Assembly (NCBI RefSeq): GCF_000429185.2
Contig: NZ_AUBJ02000001.1
Location: 3,224,001-3,288,000, forward strand
Direction: 5' to 3'
DNA from: Actinoalloteichus caeruleus DSM 43889
GTDB lineage: Bacteria; Actinomycetota; Actinomycetes; Mycobacteriales; Pseudonocardiaceae
DNA: 64,000 nt
Positions 16,080 to 24,713 of this stretch are shown piece by piece. The translations under genes were made by a program, and so were the position numbers. Below the pieces are notes generated by a model. It was not told the origin of the DNA. It made no database searches and saw nothing but the letters and a program-made list of their open reading frames with translations. The stretch's first letter is position 1. The number at the start of each line of letters is the position of its first letter.

Positions 16080-17305
16080 GGGCAGTCCACGAGCACCGTG
16101 GTGGGTCCACCCAGCGGGCTGTCGATGCGCAACCGGCCGTCCAGCGCCTCGACCCTGCGACGCATCCCCACGATCCCGGTCCCCGCTCCCTCCACGACGC
16201 CACCGGCGCCGTCGTCCCGGATCTCGGCGCGCAGCGAGCGGCCCTGCCTGCTGACCGCGACGGTCACCAGGGACGCGCCGCTGTGCTTGGCCGCGTTGGT
16301 GAGGGCCTCGACGACGACGAAGTACACCGCCGCCTCCACCGGGTCGGGCACCTCACCGAGCTCCCCGACGGACAGTTCGGTGGGTACCGCGCAGTCCGAG
16401 GCGACCGAGGCCAGTGCACCGGGCAGTCCCCGGTCGGAGAGGATCGGCGGGTACATCTGCCGCAGCACCTCACGCAGTTCGACCATGGCGTCCTCGGCCC
16501 CGGCGCGCGCCTTCGCGACCAGTTCGCCCACCGCCTGCGGGTCGTCGCCCAACCGGCGCTCGGCCAGGCCGAGGTGCATCGCGATGGACACCAGGCGGGC
16601 CTGGGTTCCGTCGTGCAGGTCCCGCTCGATCCGCCGCAGCTCGGCGTCGTGCGCGCTCACCGCGCCGCTGCGCGTCGCCCGGAGGGTGTCCACCCTCGCC
16701 GCCAGGCGTTCCCGCTCGCCGGGGTGCAGCAGCACCCGGTTGATCCACCCGAGCAGCGAGGCGGCGGCCACGGGGACCACCACGGCGAGCACGACGGCGA
16801 GCACGAGGGTCGTGCCGCCGAGGAGCCCGGCGCTGCCCCAGCTGTCCACCGGTTGCCCGGCCAGCATCCGCATCGGCTCGTCCTCGGGGAAGACCCACCA
16901 GAAGCCGGTCGCGACCAAGGCCACCAGCGGCGTCACCGCGACGCCGAGCCCCAGGACTCCCAAGGTGGTGCCCGCGACCATCGACGTCGGGAGCCACCGC
17001 AGGTCGCGCCAGGTCACCGGGTCGCCCAGCGACTCGGCCAGCCGCTGGCCGGCCGCGCGCGGGACCTCCGGGGTGGGGCGGCCGGTGAACCGGTCCGTCT
17101 CCCGCCTCGCCACGTCCGCGAGCCGGGCGAGCACCCGAAGCCCCACCGGCAGCAGGAACAACCCCACCCCCAGCAGGCAGAGCGCGGCCAGCAGGAGGAG
17201 TACCGGGAGCAGCGCCATGCTGGCCACCCCGAGACCCACCCCCACCGCGCAGAACCGGAGGGCGCGGGGGACCCGTGCCAGTCCGGAGCTCGACTCGTCA
17301 CTCAC
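16067..17305 (-). CDS. sensor histidine kinase (HisKA_3 type)
   Basis: 412 residues. The N-terminal half has four to five membrane segments (e.g. ALLPVLLLLAALCLLGVG, then a cytoplasmic stretch rich in Arg, then further pairs) with the sensor region between. The dimerisation and phosphoacceptor motif ERDLHDGTQARLVSIA has His near residue 231; the HATPase part shows the N-box VVVEALTNAAKHSGAS and the G-box DDGAGG/GTGIVGMRRR. It autophosphorylates and passes phosphate to the adjacent regulator. GTG 17305 is preferred over GTG 17314 because GAGGGG is better spaced. Stimulus unknown; envelope sensing is plausible for this layout. Confidence 0.92.
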   Translation of the reverse strand: MSDESSSGLARVPRALRFCAVGVGLGVASMALLPVLLLLAALCLLGVGLFLLPVGLRVLARLADVARRETDRFTGRPTPEVPRAAGQRLAESLGDPVTWRDLRWLPTSMVAGTTLGVLGLGVAVTPLVALVATGFWWVFPEDEPMRMLAGQPVDSWGSAGLLGGTTLVLAVVLAVVVPVAAASLLGWINRVLLHPGERERLAARVDTLRATRSGAVSAHDAELRRIERDLHDGTQARLVSIAMHLGLAERRLGDDPQAVGELVAKARAGAEDAMVELREVLRQMYPPILSDRGLPGALASVASDCAVPTELSVGELGEVPDPVEAAVYFVVVEALTNAAKHSGASLVTVAVSRQGRSLRAEIRDDGAGGVVEGAGTGIVGMRRRVEALDGRLRIDSPLGGPTTVLVDCPCEW

Positions 17306-17468
17306 CGGGCGCACCCCTCGTCTCGTCCTCGTTCCACGCGCCGATTCTGTCCCGGCGCGGGACGGGAGCGCGGTGGAGCGGGCTACACCCTCTCACCGGG
17401 CACGCGGTCATCGACCGGCGTGCGGAGGTGGGCCGACCGGCGGGTGCGGCGACCAGCGCGAGCCGTGG

Positions 17469-18254
17469 TCACCGCCCCGAGGCGAGCACCTGGTCCAGCC
17501 AGTCGGGCTGACCCCAGTCGATCATCCGCTCCCCGACGGCCACGGTCGGCGTGCCGAAGCTCCCGTCCTGCAGGAGGTAGCCGCGGTTGGGGATGTCCTC
17601 CATCTCGGCGTCCACCTCGGCGCGGTGCTCACCCTCCCGCACGCAGGTCGCGAACTCGTCACCCTCGATACCCAGGTCACGGCCCAGCTCGACGAACTGG
17701 TCGGCGTCGTACCCGCGCCGGCCCTCGGTGGGCTGGGCGGCGAACAGGCTGGCGTGGTAGTCGGGGAACTGGCCGGCGTCGGCGGCGCACAGGGTCGCGT
17801 TGGCCGCGTCGCCCGAGTAGCCGGCGGGGTCCGAGGCCGCGTCGAGGAACGGCAGCATGTGGTACCGGACCTGGAGGTTGCCCTGGGCGATCTCGGACTC
17901 GATGCGCTCGGCGTAGGCCTCCTCGAAAGCCCCGCAGCCGGGGCACAGGAAGTCCTCGTAGAGGTCGATCGTCACCGGTGCGGTGTCCTCGCCGGCCACC
18001 ACCACGGCGCCGTCCCGCTGGGCGGCGAAGTCGACGCTGGCCGAGCCGGCGGGGATCGACTGTTCGGCCTGCTGCTGGTCCTGGTTCCTGGTGAACAGCA
18101 CCCCGCCGATGATCACGGCGGCGACCACGAGCACCACCACCACGCCAACCACGACGGGTTTGGCGTTGCGGTTCGACGCGCGGGCGGCGCTGACCGCCTT
18201 CGCCCCCTGGTTCGCCTGCCGCTTCTTCCGCGCGTTGCGCTCCGCGCCTCCCAC
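17469..18254 (-). CDS. membrane-anchored DsbA-like thiol-disulfide protein
   Basis: 261 residues. A basic, Lys/Arg/Asn-rich N-terminus is followed by one membrane helix (VVVGVVVVLVVAAVIIGG, about 35-52), placing the rest outside. The DSBA-like thioredoxin domain has IDLYEDFLCPGCGAFEEA with the CPGC redox pair near residue 102, LPFLDAAS, and cis-Pro region GSFGTPTVAVG. This matches the actinobacterial DsbA/MdbA type that oxidises or isomerises secreted proteins. Two GTGs (18260, 18254) are possible; the second is better placed relative to GGAAGGG. It stands alone between the two-component operon and an MFS gene. Confidence 0.88.
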   Translation of the reverse strand: MGGAERNARKKRQANQGAKAVSAARASNRNAKPVVVGVVVVLVVAAVIIGGVLFTRNQDQQQAEQSIPAGSASVDFAAQRDGAVVVAGEDTAPVTIDLYEDFLCPGCGAFEEAYAERIESEIAQGNLQVRYHMLPFLDAASDPAGYSGDAANATLCAADAGQFPDYHASLFAAQPTEGRRGYDADQFVELGRDLGIEGDEFATCVREGEHRAEVDAEMEDIPNRGYLLQDGSFGTPTVAVGERMIDWGQPDWLDQVLASGR

Positions 18255-18500
18255 GTCCACGTCCCTTCCGTGCCGACCCGCGGCCGCGACCGTCCGCTCC
18301 GCGCGGGCCGTCGAGCCGATCGCCCAGCAGGGTACTCAGCGGTCCTGAGAGCGAGCTGAGGACAGTCGAGGGCAGGGTTGACGGCGTCCGCGCAGGTGCC
18401 AGGGGTTCCGCCGCCCGCCTGGGCGCCCGTTCCACGCCGGCCGGCCGCCCCCGGTGCGTCCGATTTCACCCGATCGACTGGGCTCACCGGTGCGATCGGA

Positions 18501-19832
18501 TCAGCGGGGCGGCGTGGGTTCGGCGACCCGTTCCCCGCTGGGCGGTTCCGGCCCCTCGTCGAGCGCCCCGGACTCCGCGGCCACCGTCGAACCGGTCTCG
18601 GCCGGGTCCCCGCCGTCCTTGGGCAGGGTCTCCGGGGCGAAGGCCCAGAACAGGGAGGCGACCACGGCGACGGCCCCGGTCACCCCGAAGGCCAGGCCGT
18701 AGGAGGAGACGTCCACGAGCAATCCCGCGAGCAGGGGGCCCACGATGGCACCGACGTCGGCGGCCATCTGGAAGCCGGCGAGCACCGGTCCGCCCCCTCC
18801 CCGTCGGCCGATCACGTCCGCGACGGCGGCACCCTGGGGCGGGCTGAGCAGGCCGGCACCGAGCCCGGCGACCAGCGACGCGGCCAGGAAGGCCGGGACG
18901 GTCGTGGTGAACCCCAACCAGGCCGTGCCGCCGGCCGAGACCAACAGCCCGGCGAGCACCAGGGGTTTCCGCCCGATCTGGTCGGCCAGTCGACCGGAGA
19001 ACAGGAGCACCACGGCGTTGCCAGCGGCGAACACGGCCAGGGAGATCCCGGCCATGCTCTCCCCCACCCGCAACGCCTCGACGACGAAGAGGGGCAGGAG
19101 GGAGATCCGCACGCCGAAGACGGCCCAGCCGTGGGCGAAGTTCGACACGAGCGCGGCGCGGTAGGTGGCGTTGCGCAGGGCGTCCCGGACGCTCATCGGG
19201 TCGCTGGAGTCCTTGTCCTCCCGCGCGGCCAGCGCCGAGTTCCGGAGGAAGAACCAGGTGCTGAGGACGGCGAGCAGCGTCATCCCGGCGTAGATGAGGA
19301 ACGGCGCGCGGATCGAGGTCTCGACGAGACCGCCGCCGATCAGGGGGCCCGCGATGTTGCCCAGCAGGAAGGAGGTCGCCCACAGCCCGGAGGCGCGGCC
19401 ACGCATCGTCGACGGGGCGAGTCGGATCAGCAGCGCGATCCCGGACACGGTGAACATGGTGGAGCCGATGCCGCCGAGCGACCGGAAGAGCAGCATCTGC
19501 CAGTACTCGGCCGCGAAGGCGCAGGCGCCGGTGGCCACGCCGGTGATGCTGAGCCCCACGAGGTAGACGGGGCGCTCACCGAGCCGTGTGACGAGGCGAC
19601 CACCGAGGGGGGCGAAGAGCAACCGCATCGCGGCGAAGGCGCTGACGATCATGGAGACCGCGGTCACGCCGACGTCGAAGCTCGCGGCGAAGGTGGGCAG
19701 CGCGGGCGCGACGATCCCGAACCCGACCGCGATCACGAAGTTCGCGACGCAGAGGACCCAGATCTCCACGGGTAGCCTGCCGCCGGTCTCCGGAGTCCGT
19801 CTCTTCCGTCGTTCCCCGGCTGCCGACCGCAC
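18501..19832 (-). CDS. MFS transporter (DHA1-like efflux)
   Basis: 443 residues with 12 predicted membrane helices. Motif A-like loops are seen: APLGGRLVTRLGERPVYLVG between helices 2 and 3 and SGRLADQIGRKPLVLAG in the second half. Such proteins export drugs or metabolites using the proton gradient. GTG 19832 follows GAGGAGG at six bases, and the extension to 20135 is not conserved. A perfect 19-base palindrome (19850-19868) lies immediately upstream, so expression is probably controlled by a dimeric repressor not encoded next to it. The C-terminal tail of ~30 residues is acidic. Confidence 0.88.
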   Translation of the reverse strand: MRSAAGERRKRRTPETGGRLPVEIWVLCVANFVIAVGFGIVAPALPTFAASFDVGVTAVSMIVSAFAAMRLLFAPLGGRLVTRLGERPVYLVGLSITGVATGACAFAAEYWQMLLFRSLGGIGSTMFTVSGIALLIRLAPSTMRGRASGLWATSFLLGNIAGPLIGGGLVETSIRAPFLIYAGMTLLAVLSTWFFLRNSALAAREDKDSSDPMSVRDALRNATYRAALVSNFAHGWAVFGVRISLLPLFVVEALRVGESMAGISLAVFAAGNAVVLLFSGRLADQIGRKPLVLAGLLVSAGGTAWLGFTTTVPAFLAASLVAGLGAGLLSPPQGAAVADVIGRRGGGGPVLAGFQMAADVGAIVGPLLAGLLVDVSSYGLAFGVTGAVAVVASLFWAFAPETLPKDGGDPAETGSTVAAESGALDEGPEPPSGERVAEPTPPR

Positions 19833-19849
19833 TGTGTGCCTCCTCAATC

Positions 19850-19868
19850 TTCTTAGCTTGGCTAAGAA
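19850..19868. promoter_or_regulatory. 19-bp palindromic operator candidate
   Basis: TTCTTAGC-TTG-GCTAAGAA is a perfect inverted repeat, 17 bases before the GTG start of the MFS gene and next to its ribosome-binding site. The AT-rich dyad contrasts with the surrounding sequence and looks like a MarR- or TetR-type site. The rest of the 333-base interval (19833-20165) shows nothing else. Confidence 0.6.
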
Positions 19869-20165
19869 TACAGACGGGGAAGTGCTTTCCCCAATCCGAC
19901 AATCCGGTCGGGTACCAGCGTCGACCCGACCCCGCCCACCGGCCGTGGTCAACGCCGACGGCCCTTCCCCGCATTCCCGACCGCGCCCGCGCCGGGACCG
20001 GTGGTCCGGGTGGGACCGGCTCCGACCAGGGGAACGTCCGCTCCCGGCCACCTGGGTGCCGGAAGCCGCGACGCGTCCGAACGAAGGCCGGCGGGCCGAC
20101 CCCCACGAGGGGATCGACCCGCCGGTCACGTCCACCGGCCACCTCGTCGGGCGACCGGACGACCG

Positions 20166-22031
20166 TCAGCCCACCGAGACGATGCGGCCCTCTCCTCCGG
20201 ACGGGTACCGCTCCGAGGAGACCGTGCCGCCCAGCCCCTCCCGCAGGTAGCCGCTGAGCGCCTGCTGGTCGGTGCGCCCGACCACGGTGAAGTCCAGGCC
20301 GACGAAGGGGTAACCGTCCCCGCCCCGAGCGGAGAAGTCGTTCACCGCCACCGACACCGCCGGGCCGTCCACGACCTCACCGTCGGCCACCAGCACCGTC
20401 CCGTCGTCGAGGACGACGTCCCGAACCCGCTCGCCCGGTGTCAGGACCTCCCCGGTGTTCACCTCGACCACCTGCGCCGTCTCCTCCACGTCGTAGGTGA
20501 ACCTCATCCCCGACACCTGCATGAACTGGCCCGCCTGCCCCGGCAGCGCCGCCACGCCCCGCTCCAGCAGCTGGCGCAGCCGGTCCCGGGGCACGTCGGG
20601 CACCACGGACACGAAGTTGCCGAACGGCGAGACCTCGAACGTGTTCAGCTCGCTGACGGGGCCGGCCGGGATCACCGTGCCGTTGCGGATGCCGCCCCCG
20701 TTCTGGATGGCGACCTCGGGCACCGGGACGTCGTACTCGTCGGCCTGCTCCGCCGCCTGCCAGCGCACCGCGTCGGCCAGCAGGTTGCCCAGGTTGGTCT
20801 CCCGGGACCGGACGTTCTCCCGGACGCCGTCGAGCGGGACCTCGCTCGTCGCGACGACCGTCTCCGCCATGTTCTCCAGGTAGGCCAGCACCGGCTCCTC
20901 GACGTGCCGCCGCACCCAGGGATCGGGCTCCACCGCGTCCTCGCCGACACCGGCGACCCGCACCGGCCCGGTCCTCTCCTCGTCCCACCCGAGCAGGTCG
21001 CCGGCACGGTCGAAGTTCAGCACGATCCGACCGATGTACTTGTAGTCGCCGGTGGTGGTCACGACCGGCACCACCCGGCCGTCCCTGTCCTTCTCCACCA
21101 GCGGGAACTCCCGCTCGGCCACGTCGCCCGGCACCAGCGGATCGCCGTCGTTGGCGAGGATCTCCCCACCGCCGGCTCCGACCACGACGTCGACCCCGGA
21201 GAGCTCCGGGACGAGCGCCAGCTCGTTGTCGATGTCCTGGAGGTGCGAGACCAGGACGACCTTGGTCACCCCCCGCTCGGCGAGGCCCTCGGCCAGGCCG
21301 TTGGTGATCTCCGCCAGCTCCGGCAGCACCCGGACACCGCGCGGGCTGGAGAGCGCCGGCAGGTCGGGGGTGGTGAGCCCGATGATGCCGATCTGCTCAC
21401 CGGCCTCGCGGAACACCCGCGTGGAGACGATCGTGCCGTCGTCGGTGTGGGCGGTCAACGAGGGTTCCGCCGTGAAGTCGAGGTTCGAGCTGACGAAGTC
21501 GAGGGTGCCGTCGAACCCGTTGATGAAGTCCGCGAGCACCTCGGGGCCGAAGTCGAACTCGTGGTTGCCGATGATGGAGGCGTCGTAGTCCATCGCCTTC
21601 ATCGCCAACGAGTCGTAGTACGGCGCGCCCTTGTCGATGCTCGCCGCGAACTCGGGTCCGGGCAGGAAGTTGTCACCACCGGACAGCAGCAGCGAGGCCC
21701 TGCGCGGAGAGCCGGTGCGGTCCGTCGCCGCCTCCACGCGCAGTTGGTCGACGAGTGTCCTCGCTCGTGCGACACCGCCGAAGCTGCGCTCCTCCTCCGG
21801 GCTGATCTGGCCGTCACCGTCGATGTCCGCGTCCACGCCGAGCAGGGCGGACTCACCGTCGTTGGTGAACAGCAGGGTGAGCGTGAAGCCGTCACGGGGG
21901 GCGGGGGCCGAGGCAGCGGCGACCGTCTCGGTGGCGGCGGCGGGAGCGGCCACCGCGGCCAGGGTCACCGCGCCGAGCGCGAGGGCGGCCAGGGCGCGGG
22001 GCCGGCGACCGGCAGGTCTGGGGGCGGGCAC
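20166..22031 (-). CDS. secreted bifunctional metallophosphatase/5'-nucleotidase
   Basis: 621 residues. A signal peptide (Arg-rich start, then ALAALALGAVTLAAVAAPAAA) directs export. The metallophosphatase domain shows SGGDNF, GNHEFDFG (about 153) and VVLVSHLQD; the 5'-nucleotidase C-terminal domain has NLGNLLADA, QNGGGIRNG (about 445) and GGDGYPF. It probably hydrolyses extracellular nucleotides or phosphomonoesters to scavenge phosphate and nucleosides. Residues about 62-76 form a perfect EF-hand-like loop DIDGDGQISPEE, placed right after the first metal motif, which here reads FTNDGES rather than the common D-x-H. GTG 22031 has AAGGAG at ideal distance. Confidence 0.88.
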   Translation of the reverse strand: MPAPRPAGRRPRALAALALGAVTLAAVAAPAAATETVAAASAPAPRDGFTLTLLFTNDGESALLGVDADIDGDGQISPEEERSFGGVARARTLVDQLRVEAATDRTGSPRRASLLLSGGDNFLPGPEFAASIDKGAPYYDSLAMKAMDYDASIIGNHEFDFGPEVLADFINGFDGTLDFVSSNLDFTAEPSLTAHTDDGTIVSTRVFREAGEQIGIIGLTTPDLPALSSPRGVRVLPELAEITNGLAEGLAERGVTKVVLVSHLQDIDNELALVPELSGVDVVVGAGGGEILANDGDPLVPGDVAEREFPLVEKDRDGRVVPVVTTTGDYKYIGRIVLNFDRAGDLLGWDEERTGPVRVAGVGEDAVEPDPWVRRHVEEPVLAYLENMAETVVATSEVPLDGVRENVRSRETNLGNLLADAVRWQAAEQADEYDVPVPEVAIQNGGGIRNGTVIPAGPVSELNTFEVSPFGNFVSVVPDVPRDRLRQLLERGVAALPGQAGQFMQVSGMRFTYDVEETAQVVEVNTGEVLTPGERVRDVVLDDGTVLVADGEVVDGPAVSVAVNDFSARGGDGYPFVGLDFTVVGRTDQQALSGYLREGLGGTVSSERYPSGGEGRIVSVG

Positions 22032-22301
22032 GGTTCTCCTTGCGGTTCGGAGGGTTCGGGACGTCACAACCCGGAGGTATCGAACCAACCCCGGTGAACC
22101 GTGTCGAGAACGCGTGCTTGATTCACGGGAAATTCGTCATGATGTTCGCACCGCCGTGATGACGGGACTCCCGTCCGCTACCACGCGTGCGGCCAGCGGC
22201 CCCCTCCCGGCCCGCCCTGGGTGAATCACCCGGCTGCCGCTCCGGCCCGCCCGGGACGGTGGCGGGTCGCCCCGCCACCGCTGACGGCCGCTGACGGCCG
22301 C

Positions 22302-23318
22302 TCACATCCCGACAGCGGCCCGGACCTGGTCGAGCAGCGGACGCGCCCGGCGACGCGCCTTCTCGGCACCCTCCGCGAGCGCGCGGTCGAGTTCACTCCC
22401 TGGCGCCATCAGTTCCTCGTACCGGGCACGGAGATCCCGCAGTTGCTCGTTGAGGACCTCGAAGAGCTGGTTCTTCAGCTCACCCCACCCGACGCCGCCG
22501 GCCTCCAGCCGCTTCCGCGTCTCCGCCACGGTCTCGGCGTCGGCGAACTGCTCCAGGATCCGGAAGACGGGCGACGAGTCCGGGTCCTTCGGCTCCTCGA
22601 CGGGAACGCTGTCGGTCGGGATCCGCCTGATCAGCTTCCGCAGCTTCGGCTCCGGGAGGAAGAGCGGAATGGTGTTGTCGTAGGACTTGCTCATCTTCCG
22701 ACCGTCGGTGCCGGGCAGCGTCCGCCCCGCCTCCGCCTCGGGTACGACGGCCTTGGGCACGTGGAACCGGAACGACGCACCGTAGTGGTGGTTGAAGGAG
22801 CCGGCGATGTCGGCGGCGATCTCCACGTGCTGTGTCTGGTCCCGACCGACCGGCACCAGGTCCGAGTTCATCAGCAGGATGTCGGCGGCCATCAGGATCG
22901 GGTAGTTGTACAGCCCCATGTTGACGCCGGAGTCCAGGTCGTCACGCCCGGCCTCGGCGTTGCGGTCCCGGATCGCCTTGTAGGCGTGCGCCCGGTTCAT
23001 CAGCCCCTTGCCGGTCAGGCAGGACAGCACCCACGCGAGCTCGAAGGTCTCCGGCACGTCCGACTGCCGGTAGAAGATCGTGCGCTCGGTGTCCAGCCCC
23101 GCCGCCATCCACGTCGCCGCGACGCTCCGCGTGTACTCACGGACCTTCTCCGGGTCCCGGATCGTGGTGAGCGCGTGGTAGTCGGCGATGAAGTAGATCG
23201 AGTCGTGCTCCTCCACCAGCGACAGGGCGGGCCGGATCGCACCGATCAGGTTGCCGATGTGGGGGTCACCGGTCGGCTTGATTCCGGTCAGGGAGACCTT
23301 GCGTGCGGGCGCTGCCAT
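22302..23318 (-). CDS. trpS: tryptophan--tRNA ligase
   Basis: 338 residues, the usual TrpS length. Class I synthetase signatures: PTGDPHIGN (HIGH-like, about 15-23) and GRKMSKSYDN (KMSKS, about 205-214); YNYPILMAADILL and GRDQTQHVE line the Trp and ATP site. It charges tRNA-Trp in the cytoplasm. ATG 23318 has no ribosome-binding site but TAACAT ends eight bases before it (23332-23327), so the mRNA is probably leaderless; the longer frame to 23504 is then untranscribed. Confidence 0.95.
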   Translation of the reverse strand: MAAPARKVSLTGIKPTGDPHIGNLIGAIRPALSLVEEHDSIYFIADYHALTTIRDPEKVREYTRSVAATWMAAGLDTERTIFYRQSDVPETFELAWVLSCLTGKGLMNRAHAYKAIRDRNAEAGRDDLDSGVNMGLYNYPILMAADILLMNSDLVPVGRDQTQHVEIAADIAGSFNHHYGASFRFHVPKAVVPEAEAGRTLPGTDGRKMSKSYDNTIPLFLPEPKLRKLIRRIPTDSVPVEEPKDPDSSPVFRILEQFADAETVAETRKRLEAGGVGWGELKNQLFEVLNEQLRDLRARYEELMAPGSELDRALAEGAEKARRRARPLLDQVRAAVGM

Positions 23319-23391
23319 GACAGGGCATGTTACCCGGGCGGTCGTGGACGGCATCGCTGGTTTCCCGCCGCCCGGCCGGCCCCGCGAGGGG

Positions 23392-23514
23392 TCCACCTCC
23401 CGCGACCGATTCGCCGAGCTCGACGTCACCTCCGTCGACCTGCCCACCAACCACGGGCCGATGCTGACCGAGCCCGAGGAGCTCGCCCGGGTCCTCCTGG
23501 CCACCGCGCGGTGA
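23392..23514 (+). pseudogene. possible remnant of an alpha/beta hydrolase C-terminus
   Basis: In the frame ending at 23514, the segment ELDVTSVDLPTNHGPMLTEP followed by EELARVLLATA resembles the last strand, catalytic-His loop and final helix of alpha/beta hydrolases. No start codon with a ribosome-binding site and no upstream domain is present; the preceding sequence is shared with the divergent trpS promoter. It looks like a decayed gene end or acquired fragment. Resemblance is by eye only. Confidence 0.35.
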
Positions 23515-23574
23515 GGGAGACGTCCTCACCGCACTCGGAGGCCCACCCGGGGACGAGGGGCCAGGACGCACGAA

Positions 23575-23601
23575 GGGTGGCCCGCGTGTCGCGGGCCACC
23601 C
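23575..23601 (-). terminator. hairpin terminator of tmRNA
   Basis: GGGTGGCCCGCG and CGCGGGCCACCC make a perfect 12-bp stem with a TGT loop, 14 bases after the tmRNA 3' end. No long U-tract follows, as is common in actinobacteria. Confidence 0.75.
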
Positions 23602-23614
23602 TCTGGGTTTCGAG

Positions 23615-23985
23615 TGGAGGTGCCGGGAATTGAACCCGGGTCCTCCGACGCTTCCTCAGGACTTCTCCGTGCGCAGTCCGCTCAGCCTCTACTTGACTCC
23701 ACCGGTCACGCGAACCTGCCGGTGTGACGAGCCCAGCTACTGTGAGGTGTCCTGCCAGTTCCCGTAGCCAGTCCTAGCAGTTGAGCCTTCTCAATGATGC
23801 CGGGGTCCGGGACGAAGGCGTTCCCGGTCCGACAGAGTTAGTCCTCGCTCAGGCGGCGAGGGCGAACTCGGCGCGACTCTTGTTGTCGGCGCTTATTTGT
23901 TGTGCGGCGACGCTCTAGGTGGTCTCCCGCCTGCACCTGCACGCTTCCCCTGACTCACCGTCCGGAGTCGAAACCGTTCACCCCC
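23615..23985 (-). ncRNA. ssrA: transfer-messenger RNA
   Basis: About 371 nt. The 5' end GGGGGTGAACGGTTTCGACT pairs its first seven bases with CACCTCC at the 3' end, completing the tRNA-like acceptor; the T arm has CCGGG-TTCAATT-CCCGG. CCA is not encoded. The internal reading frame gives the tag ADNKSRAEFALAA followed by TGA, ending in the ALAA degradation signal. tmRNA with SmpB (next gene) rescues ribosomes stalled on broken mRNA. The ends are placed by acceptor-stem pairing. Confidence 0.95.
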
Positions 23986-24001
23986 TTGTCGTGACGCGTC
24001 C

Positions 24002-24029
24002 AGCATAACGCGTGAGCCCACCCGGTTCA
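24002..24029 (-). promoter_or_regulatory. tmRNA promoter candidate
   Basis: Minus-strand TGAACC (24029-24024), 16 bases, then TATGCT (24007-24002). It would start transcription about ten bases before the mature 5' end at 23985. The -10 is good, the -35 is weak. Confidence 0.45.
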
Positions 24030-24179
24030 TTCCCATTTCCGGAGCTGGCCCTCCCGGGGACCGTACCCACCGGGTGGCGCGCCGGCACCCGGCGGCGCCC
24101 GGACAGGACCCCACCGGCGACCGCGCAGGTCAGCGGCCCCGCCACCCCGGATCGTGACCCGCGCCACTCCACTCGCGGG

Positions 24180-24656
24180 TCACCACTTGCCCTTGCGGGC
24201 CCGCCCCACGGCCCGCTCCATCTCCCGCTCGGCGTCCCGTTTGGCGATGGCCTGCCGCTTGTCGTGGGCCTTCCGCCCCCTGGCCAGCGCCAGTTCGACC
24301 TTGACCTTGCCGTCCTTGAAGTAGAGGGAGAGCGGCACGAGGCTGAGCCCGCTCTCCTTCGTCTTCCCGATCAGCCGCAGGATCTCGGCCTTGTGCAGCA
24401 GCAGCTTCCTGGTCCGCCTCGGGGTGTGGTTGGTCCACGTCCCCTGCGCGTACTCGGGGATGTGCAGCCCCCGGAGCCACACCTCCCCGTCGTCGACGGT
24501 GGCGAAGGCGTCCACCAGCGAGGCGCGTCCGGCCCGGAGGCTCTTCACCTCGGTGCCCATCAGGGCGATCCCGGCCTCGTAGCTGTCCAGCACGGAGTAG
24601 TCGTGTCGCGCCCGCTTGTTCGACGCGATCACCTTCTGGCCTCGTTCCTTCGCCAT
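24180..24656 (-). CDS. smpB: SsrA-binding protein SmpB
   Basis: 158 residues, normal SmpB size. Conserved parts: [50 protein letters not shown], the RKAHDKR segment and a basic C-terminal tail ([10 protein letters not shown]) that enters the mRNA channel. SmpB delivers tmRNA to stalled ribosomes; ssrA lies just downstream on the same strand, 195 bases away. TAGAGT ends seven bases before the ATG and no ribosome-binding site is present, so the message is likely leaderless. Confidence 0.97.
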   Translation of the reverse strand: MAKERGQKVIASNKRARHDYSVLDSYEAGIALMGTEVKSLRAGRASLVDAFATVDDGEVWLRGLHIPEYAQGTWTNHTPRRTRKLLLHKAEILRLIGKTKESGLSLVPLSLYFKDGKVKVELALARGRKAHDKRQAIAKRDAEREMERAVGRARKGKW

Positions 24657-24713
24657 GCGATGAACTCTACGGGTCCTCGCAAACCGTTTCCCCGGACCGC
24701 CGCGCCACCACCA

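Noticed and set aside
14997-18359. A 1120-codon plus-strand frame opposite the two-component and DsbA-like genes
   Set aside because: Shadow of three recognisable minus-strand genes; composition is typical of a reverse-frame translation.
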